DNA of 64,000 nucleotides, from NCBI RefSeq assembly GCF_003149245.1, contig NZ_QGDL01000003.1, positions 1 to 64,000 on the forward strand. The letters run 5' to 3'. Positions 15,497 through 24,270 of the stretch are shown here, in pieces (position 1 is the stretch's first letter; each line of letters starts with the position of its first letter). Below the pieces are notes generated by a model. That model was not told where the DNA came from. It worked only from the letters and a program-made list of their open reading frames with translations, and made no database searches. The position numbers and the translations under genes are program-made. This DNA is from Faecalicatena orotica (lineage in GTDB: Bacteria > Bacillota > Clostridia > Lachnospirales > Lachnospiraceae).

Positions 15497-16936
15497 ATGA
15501 GCTACAATGCTACAGAAAACTCAGCAAGCAGGCGAATTGCCATGCTGCTTGATGAGGGGAGCTTTGTTGAAATCGGCGGCGCTGTTACAGCGAGAAGTAC
15601 AGATTTTAACTTGCAGACAAAAGATACTCCGGCTGATGGTGTCATCACAGGTTACGGGGTAATTGACGGCAATCTTGTTTACGTGTACAGCCAGGATGCT
15701 ACAGTTTTAAAAGGATCCGTCGGTGAGATGCATGCAAAGAAAATTGCAAACATTTATGACATGGCAATGAAAATGGGGGCACCGGTTATCGGACTGGTCG
15801 ACTGCGCAGGCCTGAGACTTCAGGAGGCAACAGATGCTCTGGAAGCTTTTGGAAGCTTATACTTTAAGCAGTCTATGGCTTCAGGTGTGATTCCGCAGAT
15901 TACAGGGATATTTGGAATGTGCGGCGGCGGTCTTGCAGTAGTGCCGGGACTTACAGATTTCACATTCATGGAGAGTAAAGAAGGCAAGTTATTTGTAAAT
16001 TCTCCAAATGCTCTGGAAGGCAACATTGATTCCAAATGTGATACTTCTTCAGCAGAGTATCAGAGCAAGACAGCAGGTCTGGTTGACGGGATTGGCGATG
16101 AAGCTGATATTCTCGGACAGATCCGCGTGCTGGTCAGCATGATTCCTGCCAATAATGAAGACGACCTTTCCTATTCGGAATGTCTGGATGACCTCAACCG
16201 TGTCTGCGCTGATATTGAGAATGCAGCAGAAGATACAGGGATCGCTCTTGCAGCTATTTCTGACAGCAATATATTCTTCGAGACAAAGAAAGAATATGCA
16301 AAAGACATGGTAACAGGATTTATCCGCCTGAATGGCATGACGGTCGGCGCTGTAGCTAACCGCTCCAAGGTATATGATGCAGAAGGAAATGTTGCAGAAG
16401 AGTTTGATAAAGCACTTTCTGTTGACGGATGCAAGAAAGCAATTGATTTTGTGAACTTCTGTGATGCCTTTTCCATTCCGGTTCTCACACTGACAAATGT
16501 GACAGGCTTTACTGCTACAATCGAATCCGAAAAGAACATGGCAAGAGCCGTTGCAAGACTTACTTATACGTTTGCAAATGCGACAGTACCGAAGGTGAAC
16601 GTGATTGTTGGAAAGGCTTACGGCAGCGCATATGTAGCAATGAACAGTAAATCAATCGGGGCAGACATGGTTTATGCATGGCCGTCAGCTGAAATCGGTA
16701 TGATGGATGCTTCACTGGCAGCAAAGATTATGTATGCAGACGCCGACGCCGATACTCTGAAAGAGAAAGCGGCAGAATACAAAGAACTTCAGTCCAGTCC
16801 GGTTTCCGCGGCAAGAAGAGGATACGTGGATGCAATCATCGAACCGGCTGATACAAGAAAATATGTAATAGGGGCATTCGAAATGCTGTTCACAAAGAGA
16901 GAGGATCGTCCGGACAAAAAACACGGAACGGTTTAG
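15497..16936 (+). CDS. Acyl-CoA carboxyltransferase subunit (MmdA/12S-like)
   Basis: The 479-residue protein has the two crotonase-fold halves of biotin-dependent acyl-CoA carboxyltransferases, with oxyanion-hole glycine segments FGMCGGGLAVVPGLTDF and GKAYGSAYVAMNSKSIGADM. Relatives are methylmalonyl-CoA decarboxylase alpha, glutaconyl-CoA decarboxylase alpha and the 12S subunit of transcarboxylase. It would move CO2 between an acyl-CoA and the biotin carrier encoded two genes downstream. The acyl-CoA cannot be decided by reading. SD is GGAGGG. It opens the operon with an OadG-like protein, a BCCP, OadB and OadA. Confidence 0.9.
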   Translation: MSYNATENSASRRIAMLLDEGSFVEIGGAVTARSTDFNLQTKDTPADGVITGYGVIDGNLVYVYSQDATVLKGSVGEMHAKKIANIYDMAMKMGAPVIGLVDCAGLRLQEATDALEAFGSLYFKQSMASGVIPQITGIFGMCGGGLAVVPGLTDFTFMESKEGKLFVNSPNALEGNIDSKCDTSSAEYQSKTAGLVDGIGDEADILGQIRVLVSMIPANNEDDLSYSECLDDLNRVCADIENAAEDTGIALAAISDSNIFFETKKEYAKDMVTGFIRLNGMTVGAVANRSKVYDAEGNVAEEFDKALSVDGCKKAIDFVNFCDAFSIPVLTLTNVTGFTATIESEKNMARAVARLTYTFANATVPKVNVIVGKAYGSAYVAMNSKSIGADMVYAWPSAEIGMMDASLAAKIMYADADADTLKEKAAEYKELQSSPVSAARRGYVDAIIEPADTRKYVIGAFEMLFTKREDRPDKKHGTV

Positions 16937-16950
16937 TGAGGTGAGGCAAA

Positions 16951-17742
16951 GTGAAGAAAAAAATCAGTATATTAGGTCTTGTCTTTCTCCTCATCTTCAG
17001 TTTCACAGGATGCGGAAGCAAAGCAAAAGACACGGCAGATTATGATCAGGCTACGATGCAGAACTACGCTGACACGATTGTCCAGAGCTTCAATAACATG
17101 ACGGATGACGACCTGAACAGATTTGAGGACATGTCAGATCTGGAACTGAATCTGACATTGATGCAGTCAGGACTTCCGATTGAAGGCGATGACTTTGTGA
17201 CTATGATCGAGGCATGGAAGGCCGGACAGAAAGAATGCGGGGCTCTTGTAGAGGTCGGCGAATATGAATTTACAACAACTAACAGCGGCGCAGTACTGAC
17301 TACCAAGGCCCAGTTTGAAGACAGGGACGGCGAACTTTCCTTTACATTCGATGACAAAATGAATATGGAGAGTTTGACAGTAAATGCGGATTACGCAACA
17401 AGTGAGATACTGAAAAAAGCAGGACTTAACACAATCCTTGGAATGGGAACTGTATTCGTTGTATTGATTTTCATTTCATTTATTATTTCTTTATTTAAGT
17501 TCATACCTGCAATTGAAAAGAAATTCAGTAAAAAGGCTAAAACGAATAATGCAGCACCGGCACCGGCAGCACCTGCGGCTCCAAAAGCGGCACCGGCAGC
17601 ACCGGCGGTCACACAGGCTGCAGATAATGACGGAGAGCTTGCGGCAGTTATCGCGGCAGCAATTGCAGCGGCTGAGGGCACTTCTACAGATGGATTTATT
17701 GTCCGCTCTATTAAGAGAAGAAAGTCAAACAGATGGAGTTAA
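16951..17742 (+). CDS. OadG-like subunit with lipoprotein ectodomain
   Basis: This 263-residue protein starts with a lipoprotein signal (lipobox FTGC, Cys near 21), followed by an extracytoplasmic domain of about 120 residues. A single transmembrane helix (about 155-180, GMGTVFVVLIFISFIISLFK) matches OadG. An Ala/Pro-rich cytoplasmic linker and a helical tail with a basic end (RSIKRRKSNRW) complete it. OadG normally has about 80-130 residues and assembles the decarboxylase on the membrane. Here it is fused to, or evolved with, an outer domain of unknown role. GTG start with SD GAGGTGAGG. Confidence 0.8.
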   Translation: MKKKISILGLVFLLIFSFTGCGSKAKDTADYDQATMQNYADTIVQSFNNMTDDDLNRFEDMSDLELNLTLMQSGLPIEGDDFVTMIEAWKAGQKECGALVEVGEYEFTTTNSGAVLTTKAQFEDRDGELSFTFDDKMNMESLTVNADYATSEILKKAGLNTILGMGTVFVVLIFISFIISLFKFIPAIEKKFSKKAKTNNAAPAPAAPAAPKAAPAAPAVTQAADNDGELAAVIAAAIAAAEGTSTDGFIVRSIKRRKSNRWS

Positions 17743-17759
17743 TCAGGAGGAGATAAAAG

Positions 17760-18125
17760 ATGAAAAATTATACAATTACAGTAAATGGCAATGTATATGA
17801 TGTAACAGTAGAGGAAAAAGGAGCAGGCGCAGCACCGGCTGCAGCAGCCGCACCAGTAGTGGCTCCTAAGGCAGCACCGGCACCGGCCGCAGCACCGAAG
17901 GCAGCAGCAGGCGGAATTGAAGTGAAGGCAGGAGCAGCCGGAAAAGTATTTAAGATAGAAGCAAACGTAGGACAGAGTGTTCAGTCAGGAGATCCGATTG
18001 TTATCATCGAAGCTATGAAGATGGAGATCCCTGTAGTAGCCCCAGAGGCAGGTACAGTTGCTAGTATTGATGTAGCAGTAGGCGATGCCGTTGAATCAGG
18101 AGCAGTCTTAGCTACATTAAACTAG
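17760..18125 (+). CDS. Biotin carboxyl carrier protein of the decarboxylase
   Basis: The 121-residue protein has a short N-terminal segment (YTITVNGNVYDVTVEE), an Ala/Pro linker (about residues 22-55) and a biotinyl domain with the biotin attachment motif EAMKME (Lys of AMKM near residue 86). It would carry carboxybiotin between the two carboxyltransferases and the OadB decarboxylase. SD AGGAGG, 17 bp after the OadG-like gene. The only BCCP in the cluster, so it must serve both carboxyltransferases. Confidence 0.95.
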   Translation: MKNYTITVNGNVYDVTVEEKGAGAAPAAAAAPVVAPKAAPAPAAAPKAAAGGIEVKAGAAGKVFKIEANVGQSVQSGDPIVIIEAMKMEIPVVAPEAGTVASIDVAVGDAVESGAVLATLN

Positions 18126-18145
18126 TTTACCAGGAGGTTTGACAA

Positions 18146-19297
18146 ATGGAATATATTTCAAATACATTAGGAAACCTCGTGCAGCAGACTGCATTCATGA
18201 ACCTGACCGTTGGAAATCTGGTTATGATCGCTGTTGCATGTGTATTCCTATATTTAGCAATCAGACACGGCTTCGAGCCGCTGCTGCTTGTTCCAATTGC
18301 CTTTGGGATGCTGCTGGTTAATATCTACCCGGATATTATGCTGCATGCAGAAGATGCTGCGAACGGAACAGGCGGACTTCTCTATTATTTTTATAAGCTT
18401 GATGAATGGTCAATCCTTCCATCTCTGATTTTCCTTGGAGTTGGTGCTATGACTGACTTCGGACCGCTGATCGCCAACCCGAAGAGTTTTCTCCTTGGTG
18501 CGGCAGCGCAGTTCGGTATTTTTGCTGCTTATCTCGGCGCTATGGCAATGGGATTCTCAGACAAAGCCGCGGCAGCAATTTCTATTATCGGCGGGGCAGA
18601 CGGACCTACATCTATTTTCCTTGCAGGTAAACTGCAGCAGACGGCTATTTTAGGACCAATCGCGGTGGCGGCGTATTCCTATATGTCACTGGTGCCGATT
18701 ATCCAGCCGCCTATTATGAAACTTTTGACGACTGAAAAAGAGCGTAAGATCAAGATGGAACAATTGCGTCCGGTTTCTAAACTGGAAAGAATTCTGTTCC
18801 CGATTATCGTAACAATCGTTGTTTGTTCAATTCTTCCAACAACGGCACCATTGGTTGGTATGTTAATGCTTGGTAACCTGTTCAAGGAGTCCGGTGTTGT
18901 AAGACAGCTTCAGGAGACTGCAGCCAATGCGTTGATGTATATCGTTGTTATCCTGCTCGGAACTTCAGTTGGTGCGACAACGAGTGCAGAAGCATTCCTG
19001 AACTGGGATACGTTAAAAATCGTAGCCCTCGGTCTGATTGCATTTGCATTTGGTACGGCAGCCGGAGTACTTTTTGGTAAGATTATGTGCAGGGCAACAG
19101 GCGGAAAGGTTAACCCGCTTATCGGTTCTGCAGGTGTATCTGCGGTACCAATGGCAGCCAGAGTTTCACAGAAAGTCGGAGCAGAGGCGGATCCTACAAA
19201 CTTCCTGCTGATGCACGCAATGGGACCGAACGTAGCAGGTGTTATCGGTACTGCAGTCGCAGCCGGAACATTTATGGCTATCTTTGGTGTTAAATAA
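18146..19297 (+). CDS. oadB: Na+-translocating decarboxylase beta subunit
   Basis: This 383-residue polytopic membrane protein belongs to the OadB/MmdB/GcdB family. The conserved [17 protein letters not shown] segment contains the aspartate involved in Na+ binding. It decarboxylates carboxybiotin and pumps Na+ outward. Length and hydrophobic pattern are normal for the shorter, Firmicute-type beta subunit. SD AGGAGG, 20 bp after the BCCP gene and 17 bp before oadA. Confidence 0.95.
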   Translation: MEYISNTLGNLVQQTAFMNLTVGNLVMIAVACVFLYLAIRHGFEPLLLVPIAFGMLLVNIYPDIMLHAEDAANGTGGLLYYFYKLDEWSILPSLIFLGVGAMTDFGPLIANPKSFLLGAAAQFGIFAAYLGAMAMGFSDKAAAAISIIGGADGPTSIFLAGKLQQTAILGPIAVAAYSYMSLVPIIQPPIMKLLTTEKERKIKMEQLRPVSKLERILFPIIVTIVVCSILPTTAPLVGMLMLGNLFKESGVVRQLQETAANALMYIVVILLGTSVGATTSAEAFLNWDTLKIVALGLIAFAFGTAAGVLFGKIMCRATGGKVNPLIGSAGVSAVPMAARVSQKVGAEADPTNFLLMHAMGPNVAGVIGTAVAAGTFMAIFGVK

Positions 19298-19314
19298 TAA
19301 TGGAGGACAAATAA

Positions 19315-20727
19315 ATGGCAGAGATCGTAAAGAAACCAGTTAAAATAACAGAAACAGTCCTGCGAGATGCTCATCAGTCCCTGATTGCCACAAGAATGAC
19401 AACAGAGCAGATGCTGCCGATCGTAGATAAGATGGACAAAGTCGGATACCATGCAGTAGAGTGCTGGGGAGGTGCTACATTTGATGCTTCCTTACGTTTC
19501 CTGCATGAAGATCCGTGGGACAGACTCCGTAAATTCCGTGACGGATTTAAGAATACAAAGCTGCAGATGTTATTCCGCGGCCAGAACATTCTTGGATACC
19601 GTCCTTATGCAGATGATGTGGTTGAGTACTTTGTACAGAAATCCGCTGCTAACGGAATCGACATCATCCGTATCTTTGACTGTATGAATGATATCCGTAA
19701 CCTGCAGACGGCGGTTACGGCGGCAAATAAGGAAAAAGCTCATGCACAGGTAGCAATGTCCTATACACTCGGTGATGCTTATACACGTGATTACTGGATG
19801 GACCTTGCGAAGAGAATCGAAGACATGGGTGCTAATTCCATCTGTGTGAAGGATATGGCAGGACTTCTTGTTCCATATGAGGCGACAGAACTTGTTACAG
19901 CACTCAAAGAAGCTGTAAGCATTCCGATTGAAATGCATACACATTACACATCAGGTGTGGGCGGAATGACTTATCTGAAATCAGTCGAGGCAGGAGCAGA
20001 TATCATTGATACTGCAATGTCACCATTCGCAATGGGAACATCACAGCCGGCAACAGAAGTTATGGTTGAGACTTTCAAGGGAACACCATACGATACAGGA
20101 CTCGATCAGAACCTGCTCGCAGAAATCGCTGATTACTTCAGGCCGATCAGGGATGAAGCATTAGAGAGCGGGCTGTTAAATCCAAAGAACATGGGTGTAA
20201 ATATCAAGACACTTCTCTATCAGGTACCGGGAGGAATGCTTTCCAACCTGACAAACCAGCTCAAAGAGCAGGGGGCAGAAGACAAGTTCTACGAAGTGCT
20301 TGAAGAAGTACCTCGCGTACGTAAAGACCTCGGAGAATGCCCGCTTGTTACACCATCTTCACAGATTGTCGGAACACAGGCTGTATTCAACGTCCTGATG
20401 GGCGAACGCTACAAGATGGCAACAAAAGAAACAAAAGACGTATTATCAGGAAAATACGGTGCAACAGCAAAACCGTTCAATCCAGAAGTACAGAAGAAGG
20501 TTATCGGGGACGCAGAAGTTATCACCTGCCGCCCTGCCGACCTGATTCCAAACGAGCTGGATACACTACGCAAAGAATGCGAGCAGTGGATACAGCAGGA
20601 TGAAGACGTCCTGACATACGCACTGTTCCCACAGGTAGCAGTAGACTACTTCAAATACAGACAGGCACAGCAGACCAAAGTAGACGCAAAAGTAGCAGAC
20701 ACAGAGGACGGAGCTTATCCGGTTTAA
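19315..20727 (+). CDS. oadA: Oxaloacetate/pyruvate carboxyltransferase subunit (OadA/5S-like)
   Basis: The 470-residue protein carries the conserved opening ETVLRDAHQSLIATRM, the carbamylated-lysine-type motif SICVKDMAGLL, the metal-binding EMHTHYTSG and the PYC_OADA domain. It transfers CO2 between oxaloacetate/pyruvate and biotin. It ends in an acidic tail (DTEDGAYPV) and lacks the C-terminal biotinyl domain found in full OadA proteins, so it needs the separate BCCP, as the 5S subunit of transcarboxylase does. Last gene of the operon, with a strong terminator 100 bp on. Confidence 0.94.
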   Translation: MAEIVKKPVKITETVLRDAHQSLIATRMTTEQMLPIVDKMDKVGYHAVECWGGATFDASLRFLHEDPWDRLRKFRDGFKNTKLQMLFRGQNILGYRPYADDVVEYFVQKSAANGIDIIRIFDCMNDIRNLQTAVTAANKEKAHAQVAMSYTLGDAYTRDYWMDLAKRIEDMGANSICVKDMAGLLVPYEATELVTALKEAVSIPIEMHTHYTSGVGGMTYLKSVEAGADIIDTAMSPFAMGTSQPATEVMVETFKGTPYDTGLDQNLLAEIADYFRPIRDEALESGLLNPKNMGVNIKTLLYQVPGGMLSNLTNQLKEQGAEDKFYEVLEEVPRVRKDLGECPLVTPSSQIVGTQAVFNVLMGERYKMATKETKDVLSGKYGATAKPFNPEVQKKVIGDAEVITCRPADLIPNELDTLRKECEQWIQQDEDVLTYALFPQVAVDYFKYRQAQQTKVDAKVADTEDGAYPV

Positions 20728-20829
20728 ATAAGAAATCCCTTGTGTGTATACTAGACATGTAAAAACCTGTCGGGTGCACGATAAGAACGTCCATAAAGCA
20801 GTAAATTGGAATAAGTATTCCTATAATAT

Positions 20830-20884
20830 AAAGCAGAGAAAATGATGTACGCAGTTACAGTTCACATTTTCTCTGCTTTTTGCA
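20830..20884 (+). terminator. Intrinsic terminator of the decarboxylase operon
   Basis: A perfect 15-bp stem (20830-20844 with 20865-20879) closes a 20-nt loop and runs into a T-run (TTTTT to 20881). Confidence 0.88.
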
Positions 20885-20960
20885 GTGTAACTTTCCGACT
20901 TAGCCATTCTTTCGCTCGGCCTTAAGCCGGCGAAAGAAATTTTCCAATTTGATGCGCGCA

Positions 20961-21200
20961 GCCATTCAGGAGGCGGGGGTGGTTTCGGGAGCGTCTAGTG
21001 TGCGGTTGGAAGCACTTGCAGGAAAAGAGGGGGAGCTTATGGATAAAAAATGATTCCGAATCATTTTTTAAGGCCGCCTGAGCTTTGAAATCATTAGATT
21101 TCAAAGCGAATGCGACCGGGCCATAAGCTCCCCCTCTTTTCCTGCTAGTACTTCCCCGCTAAACGCCCGCCCCCGAAACCACCCCCGCCTCCTGAATGGC
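20961..21200. repeat. Large imperfect inverted repeat with nested palindromes
   Basis: The left arm 20961-21042 (82 bp) is the inverted copy of 21121-21200 (80 bp). The outer 29 bp (20961-20989 / 21172-21200) and inner 25 bp (21018-21042 / 21121-21145) are identical; the middle part differs. The 78-bp centre holds an odd-centred 27-bp palindrome (21044-21070, AT-rich) and an 11-bp stem with 4-nt loop (21082-21107). The arms are strongly G-rich on one strand, unlike the flanks. It resembles a mobile or REP/MITE-like element or a structured RNA. No transposase frame is inside. Confidence 0.85.
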
Positions 21201-21247
21201 GTCCCCCCTCCAAACAGAAATTTTTTCACCCCACCGCCACTTTTTTG

Positions 21248-21256
21248 TGGTATAAT
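21248..21256 (+). promoter_or_regulatory. Extended -10 promoter of the aminopeptidase P gene
   Basis: TGGTATAAT (21248-21256) is an extended -10 with a consensus hexamer. No good -35 is seen at 17 bp. CCAC-TTTTTT-GTGG (21237-21250) overlaps it. The ATG lies 29 bp downstream after AAAGGAGG. Confidence 0.6.
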
Positions 21257-21285
21257 GGGCGTATGAATGTAAAGGAGGTTTTTTC

Positions 21286-23073
21286 ATGAAAGTTTCAGAG
21301 AGAGTTGAAAAGCTCCGTCAGTTGATGGAGGAGAAAGGCATGGATGCATACATCGTGCCAACGGCTGATTACCACCAGAGTGAATATGTTGGGGAACACT
21401 TCAAGGTAAGGGCATTTATGACTGGTTTTACAGGGTCCGCAGGGACAGCCGTATTCACAAAGGATGAAGCGGGAATGTGGACAGATGGAAGATATTTCAT
21501 TCAGGCTTCACAGCAGATGGAAGGGACAGGTGTTATGCTTCGCAAGATGGGCGAACCGGGAGTGCCTTCTGTCGAGGAATATCTGAAAGAAACATTAGGT
21601 GAAAACTGTGTGATTGGTTTTGACGGACGCACTGTTGGAGTGGATGAAGGACAGGTTTATGCTGATATTGCGGCAGAAAAGAAGGGCAGTGTGATCTATG
21701 ATTATGATCTCGTGGATGAGATCTGGGAAGACAGACCGCCGCTTTCTGAGAAACCGGCATTCCTTCTGGATGTAAAGTATGCAGGCGAGACTGTTGCTTC
21801 CAAGCTGGAACGCGTACGGGCTGCGATGAAGGAGGCAGGGGCTAATACACATATCATTACAAGTCTGGATGATACGGGCTGGCTTTTGAATGTAAGGGGA
21901 GATGATGTTGAATACTTCCCGCTGCTTCTTTCTTATACGGTTGTAAAAATGGATTCGGTTGAGCTTTATGTGGACGAGCGTAAGCTGAATGATGAAATCA
22001 AGGCGGAATTTGAGAAAAATCATGTTTGTATACATGCATACAATGATGTTTATGAGGCTGTCAAAAAGCTCGGAGCAGATGATGTGGTTATGATTGACCC
22101 GAGAAGAATGAATTATGCCCTGTATAATAACATTCCTGACAGTGTCCAGACTGTAAAACAGGAGAACCCTACCATTCTTATGAAAGCAGTCAAGAATGAC
22201 GTTGAGGTTGAGAATATCAAAAAGGCACATATCAAAGACGGAGTGGCACATACGAAGTTTATGTACTGGCTGAAGAAAAATGTGGGCAAGATTGAGATGA
22301 CGGAGTTAAGCGCATCTGATAAACTGGAAGAATTCCGTGCAGAGCAGGATAATTTCCTCTGGCCAAGTTTCGAACCAATCTGTGCCTATAAGGAACATGG
22401 GGCGATTGTACATTATACATCTACCCCGGAGACAAATGTTGAACTGAAGGAAGGCGCGCTGTTCCTGACAGACACCGGCGGACATTATTACGAAGGTTCA
22501 ACAGACATTACGCGTACGGTTGCATTAGGTGAAGTGAGCCAGATTGAAAAAGACCACTTTACAGCCGTAGCGGTCAGCATGCTGAATCTGGCGGATGTGA
22601 AGTTCCTGTACGGGTGCTCAGGAATGAATCTGGACTATGTGGCAAGAGAACCATTCTGGAGACAGAACTTAAACTTCAACCACGGTACGGGACACGGAGT
22701 AGGCTACCTCGGAAATATCCATGAGCCGCCGACAGGTTTCCGCTGGCAGTTCCGTCCGAATGAGATCCATCCTTTCGAAGCGAACATGATCATTACTGAC
22801 GAGCCGGGAATCTACATTGAAGGTTCTCACGGAATCCGTACAGAAAATGAACTTCTCGTATGCAACGGTGAAAAGAACGAATACGGACAGTTCATGTACT
22901 TCGAACCAATCACATTCGTACCGATCGATCTGGATGCGATTAATCCGGACCTGATGTCAGTAAAAGAGAAACAACTCTTAAATGATTATCATAAGAAGGT
23001 ATACGAATTGATTGCACCACACCTGACAGAGGAAGAGCAGGAGTGGCTGAAAGAATATACAAGAGAAATCTAA
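21286..23073 (+). CDS. Xaa-Pro aminopeptidase (M24B, aminopeptidase P)
   Basis: This 595-residue cytoplasmic enzyme removes N-terminal residues before proline. Two creatinase-like N-terminal domains (about 1-310) precede the pita-bread M24 domain. Metal ligands appear in order: D in TDTGGHYYEGSTDITRT (two aspartates), H in HGTGHGVGYLGNIHEPP, E in TDEPGIYIEG and E in RTENELLV. The length fits the large three-domain type. SD AAAGGAGG is 8-9 nt before ATG. Monocistronic: own promoter and terminator. Confidence 0.95.
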   Translation: MKVSERVEKLRQLMEEKGMDAYIVPTADYHQSEYVGEHFKVRAFMTGFTGSAGTAVFTKDEAGMWTDGRYFIQASQQMEGTGVMLRKMGEPGVPSVEEYLKETLGENCVIGFDGRTVGVDEGQVYADIAAEKKGSVIYDYDLVDEIWEDRPPLSEKPAFLLDVKYAGETVASKLERVRAAMKEAGANTHIITSLDDTGWLLNVRGDDVEYFPLLLSYTVVKMDSVELYVDERKLNDEIKAEFEKNHVCIHAYNDVYEAVKKLGADDVVMIDPRRMNYALYNNIPDSVQTVKQENPTILMKAVKNDVEVENIKKAHIKDGVAHTKFMYWLKKNVGKIEMTELSASDKLEEFRAEQDNFLWPSFEPICAYKEHGAIVHYTSTPETNVELKEGALFLTDTGGHYYEGSTDITRTVALGEVSQIEKDHFTAVAVSMLNLADVKFLYGCSGMNLDYVAREPFWRQNLNFNHGTGHGVGYLGNIHEPPTGFRWQFRPNEIHPFEANMIITDEPGIYIEGSHGIRTENELLVCNGEKNEYGQFMYFEPITFVPIDLDAINPDLMSVKEKQLLNDYHKKVYELIAPHLTEEEQEWLKEYTREI

Positions 23074-23116
23074 GGGACGGGTCAGACAGATCCGGACCTG
23101 ATATTAAAGGACACGA

Positions 23117-23168
23117 GGGCTGTGCCGCATTTTCCGTAAGGAAATGCAGCACAGCCCTGTTCTTGTTC
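23117..23168 (+). terminator. Terminator after the aminopeptidase P gene
   Basis: A long stem GGGCTGTGC...GCACAGCCC extended by GCATTT/AAATGC (23117-23135 with 23140-23157, loop gtaa) is followed by TGTTCTTGTTC. A second hairpin AGGCCA...TGGCCT (23190-23214) followed by CTTTTT lies just downstream. Confidence 0.85.
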
Positions 23169-23233
23169 AGCATTACTATTGACGGCCACAGGCCATGTAT
23201 AAGCGGTCTGGCCTCTTTTTGCGTAATAGCGCC

Positions 23234-23262
23234 TTGCAAACAAATTGAGGGTATTGTATAAT
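23234..23262 (+). promoter_or_regulatory. Sigma-A promoter of the RpiR regulator gene
   Basis: TTGCAA (23234-23239) and consensus TATAAT (23257-23262) are separated by 17 bp. This rules out translation starts before about 23270. Confidence 0.75.
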
Positions 23263-23307
23263 CAGAATGATGTTGGGGTCAAAAGGTATTTTGAACCGGG
23301 AAGAGGA

Positions 23308-24270
23308 ATGAATGTGAGCGGAAATAAAGTAAACACGAATGAGAGCGGCACGAACGAACTGCTGCTTCGAATTGAAGAGAAATATAAAAAACTCAGCAAG
23401 GGGCAGAAGCGTCTCGCCAATTATGTCTGTGAAAATTATGATAAAGCGGTTTTCCTGACGGCCGCAAAGCTGGGGGAAATTGTCGGTGTCAGTGAGTCCA
23501 CAGTGGTGCGTTTTGCAACTCAGCTGGGTTACAAGGGATATCCGGGATTCCAGAAGGCTTTGGAGGAACTGGTCCGTAATAAGCTGAATTCAATCCAGAG
23601 AATGGAAGTGACATATGGGCGAATCAGCCAGTCTGAGATACTGGCAACTGTCCTGCAGTCCGATATAGATAAGATCAAGCTGACACTCGCAGGGATTGAC
23701 CAGAAGGTCTTTGAACTTGCCATTGACACCATTCTGAATGCAAAGAGGATCTATGTGATCGGGATCAGAAGCTGTGCGCCGCTGGCGGCATTTTTAAGCT
23801 TTTACCTGAATCTGATTTGTGAGAGTGTAACAGCAGTGAATACAAACAGCTCCAGTGAAATATTTGAGCAGTTGATCCGGATTAATGCGGATGATGTGAT
23901 CATCGGCATCAGTTTTCCGCGCTATTCCATGCGTACCCTGAAAGCACTTGAGTTTGCCAGCAACCGGAAGGCCAAGGTGATTACACTGACAGACAGCGTG
24001 CATTCTCCTATGACACTGTATTCTTCCTGCAACCTGATTGCCAGAAGTGATATGGCGTCTATCGTGGATTCCCTTGTGGCACCCCTCAGTGTTGTGAATG
24101 CGCTCGTGGTGGCCCTCTGTATGAAGAAGCAGAAGGAAGTCGTCACCACGCTTGAGACACTGGAAGAGATATGGGATGAGTACCAGGTGTACAGTGGTGA
24201 TGAGCTGAACCATGTCAACGATAAACTTCCTGTTGTGCCGGAAAATTTGGAAGGGAAGACAGATGAGTAA
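23308..24270 (+). CDS. MurR/RpiR-family transcriptional regulator
   Basis: The 320-residue protein has an N-terminal RpiR helix-turn-helix (residues about 15-90; GEIVGVSESTVVRFATQLGY) and a C-terminal SIS sugar-phosphate-binding domain (about 130-260). Such regulators sense phosphosugars. ATG 23308 or GTG 23314 may be the start; GTG 23314 has the better SD spacing (AGAGG at 23302-23306). No sugar-uptake or catabolic gene is adjacent, so the target is unknown. The 3' end overlaps the next gene by 8 bp. Confidence 0.9.
   Translation: MNVSGNKVNTNESGTNELLLRIEEKYKKLSKGQKRLANYVCENYDKAVFLTAAKLGEIVGVSESTVVRFATQLGYKGYPGFQKALEELVRNKLNSIQRMEVTYGRISQSEILATVLQSDIDKIKLTLAGIDQKVFELAIDTILNAKRIYVIGIRSCAPLAAFLSFYLNLICESVTAVNTNSSSEIFEQLIRINADDVIIGISFPRYSMRTLKALEFASNRKAKVITLTDSVHSPMTLYSSCNLIARSDMASIVDSLVAPLSVVNALVVALCMKKQKEVVTTLETLEEIWDEYQVYSGDELNHVNDKLPVVPENLEGKTDE

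Larger units (their letters stand above)
20728..21285. other. 558-bp non-coding region
   Basis: The gap between oadA and the aminopeptidase P gene holds no supported gene. From left to right it contains a small inverted repeat GGAATA-AG-TATTCC (20808-20821), the oadA terminator (20830-20884), a hairpin with TTCTTTCGC/GCGAAAGAA arms (20907-20938), the 240-bp inverted-repeat element (20961-21200) and the aminopeptidase promoter (21248-21256). Confidence 0.75.

Noticed and set aside
20808-20827. Promoter-like TATAAT beside GGAATA-AG-TATTCC
   Set aside because: No -35, and it would run straight into the terminator at 20830.
20922-21104. Short open frame within the inverted repeat
   Set aside because: No SD, and the bases are explained by the palindromic structure.
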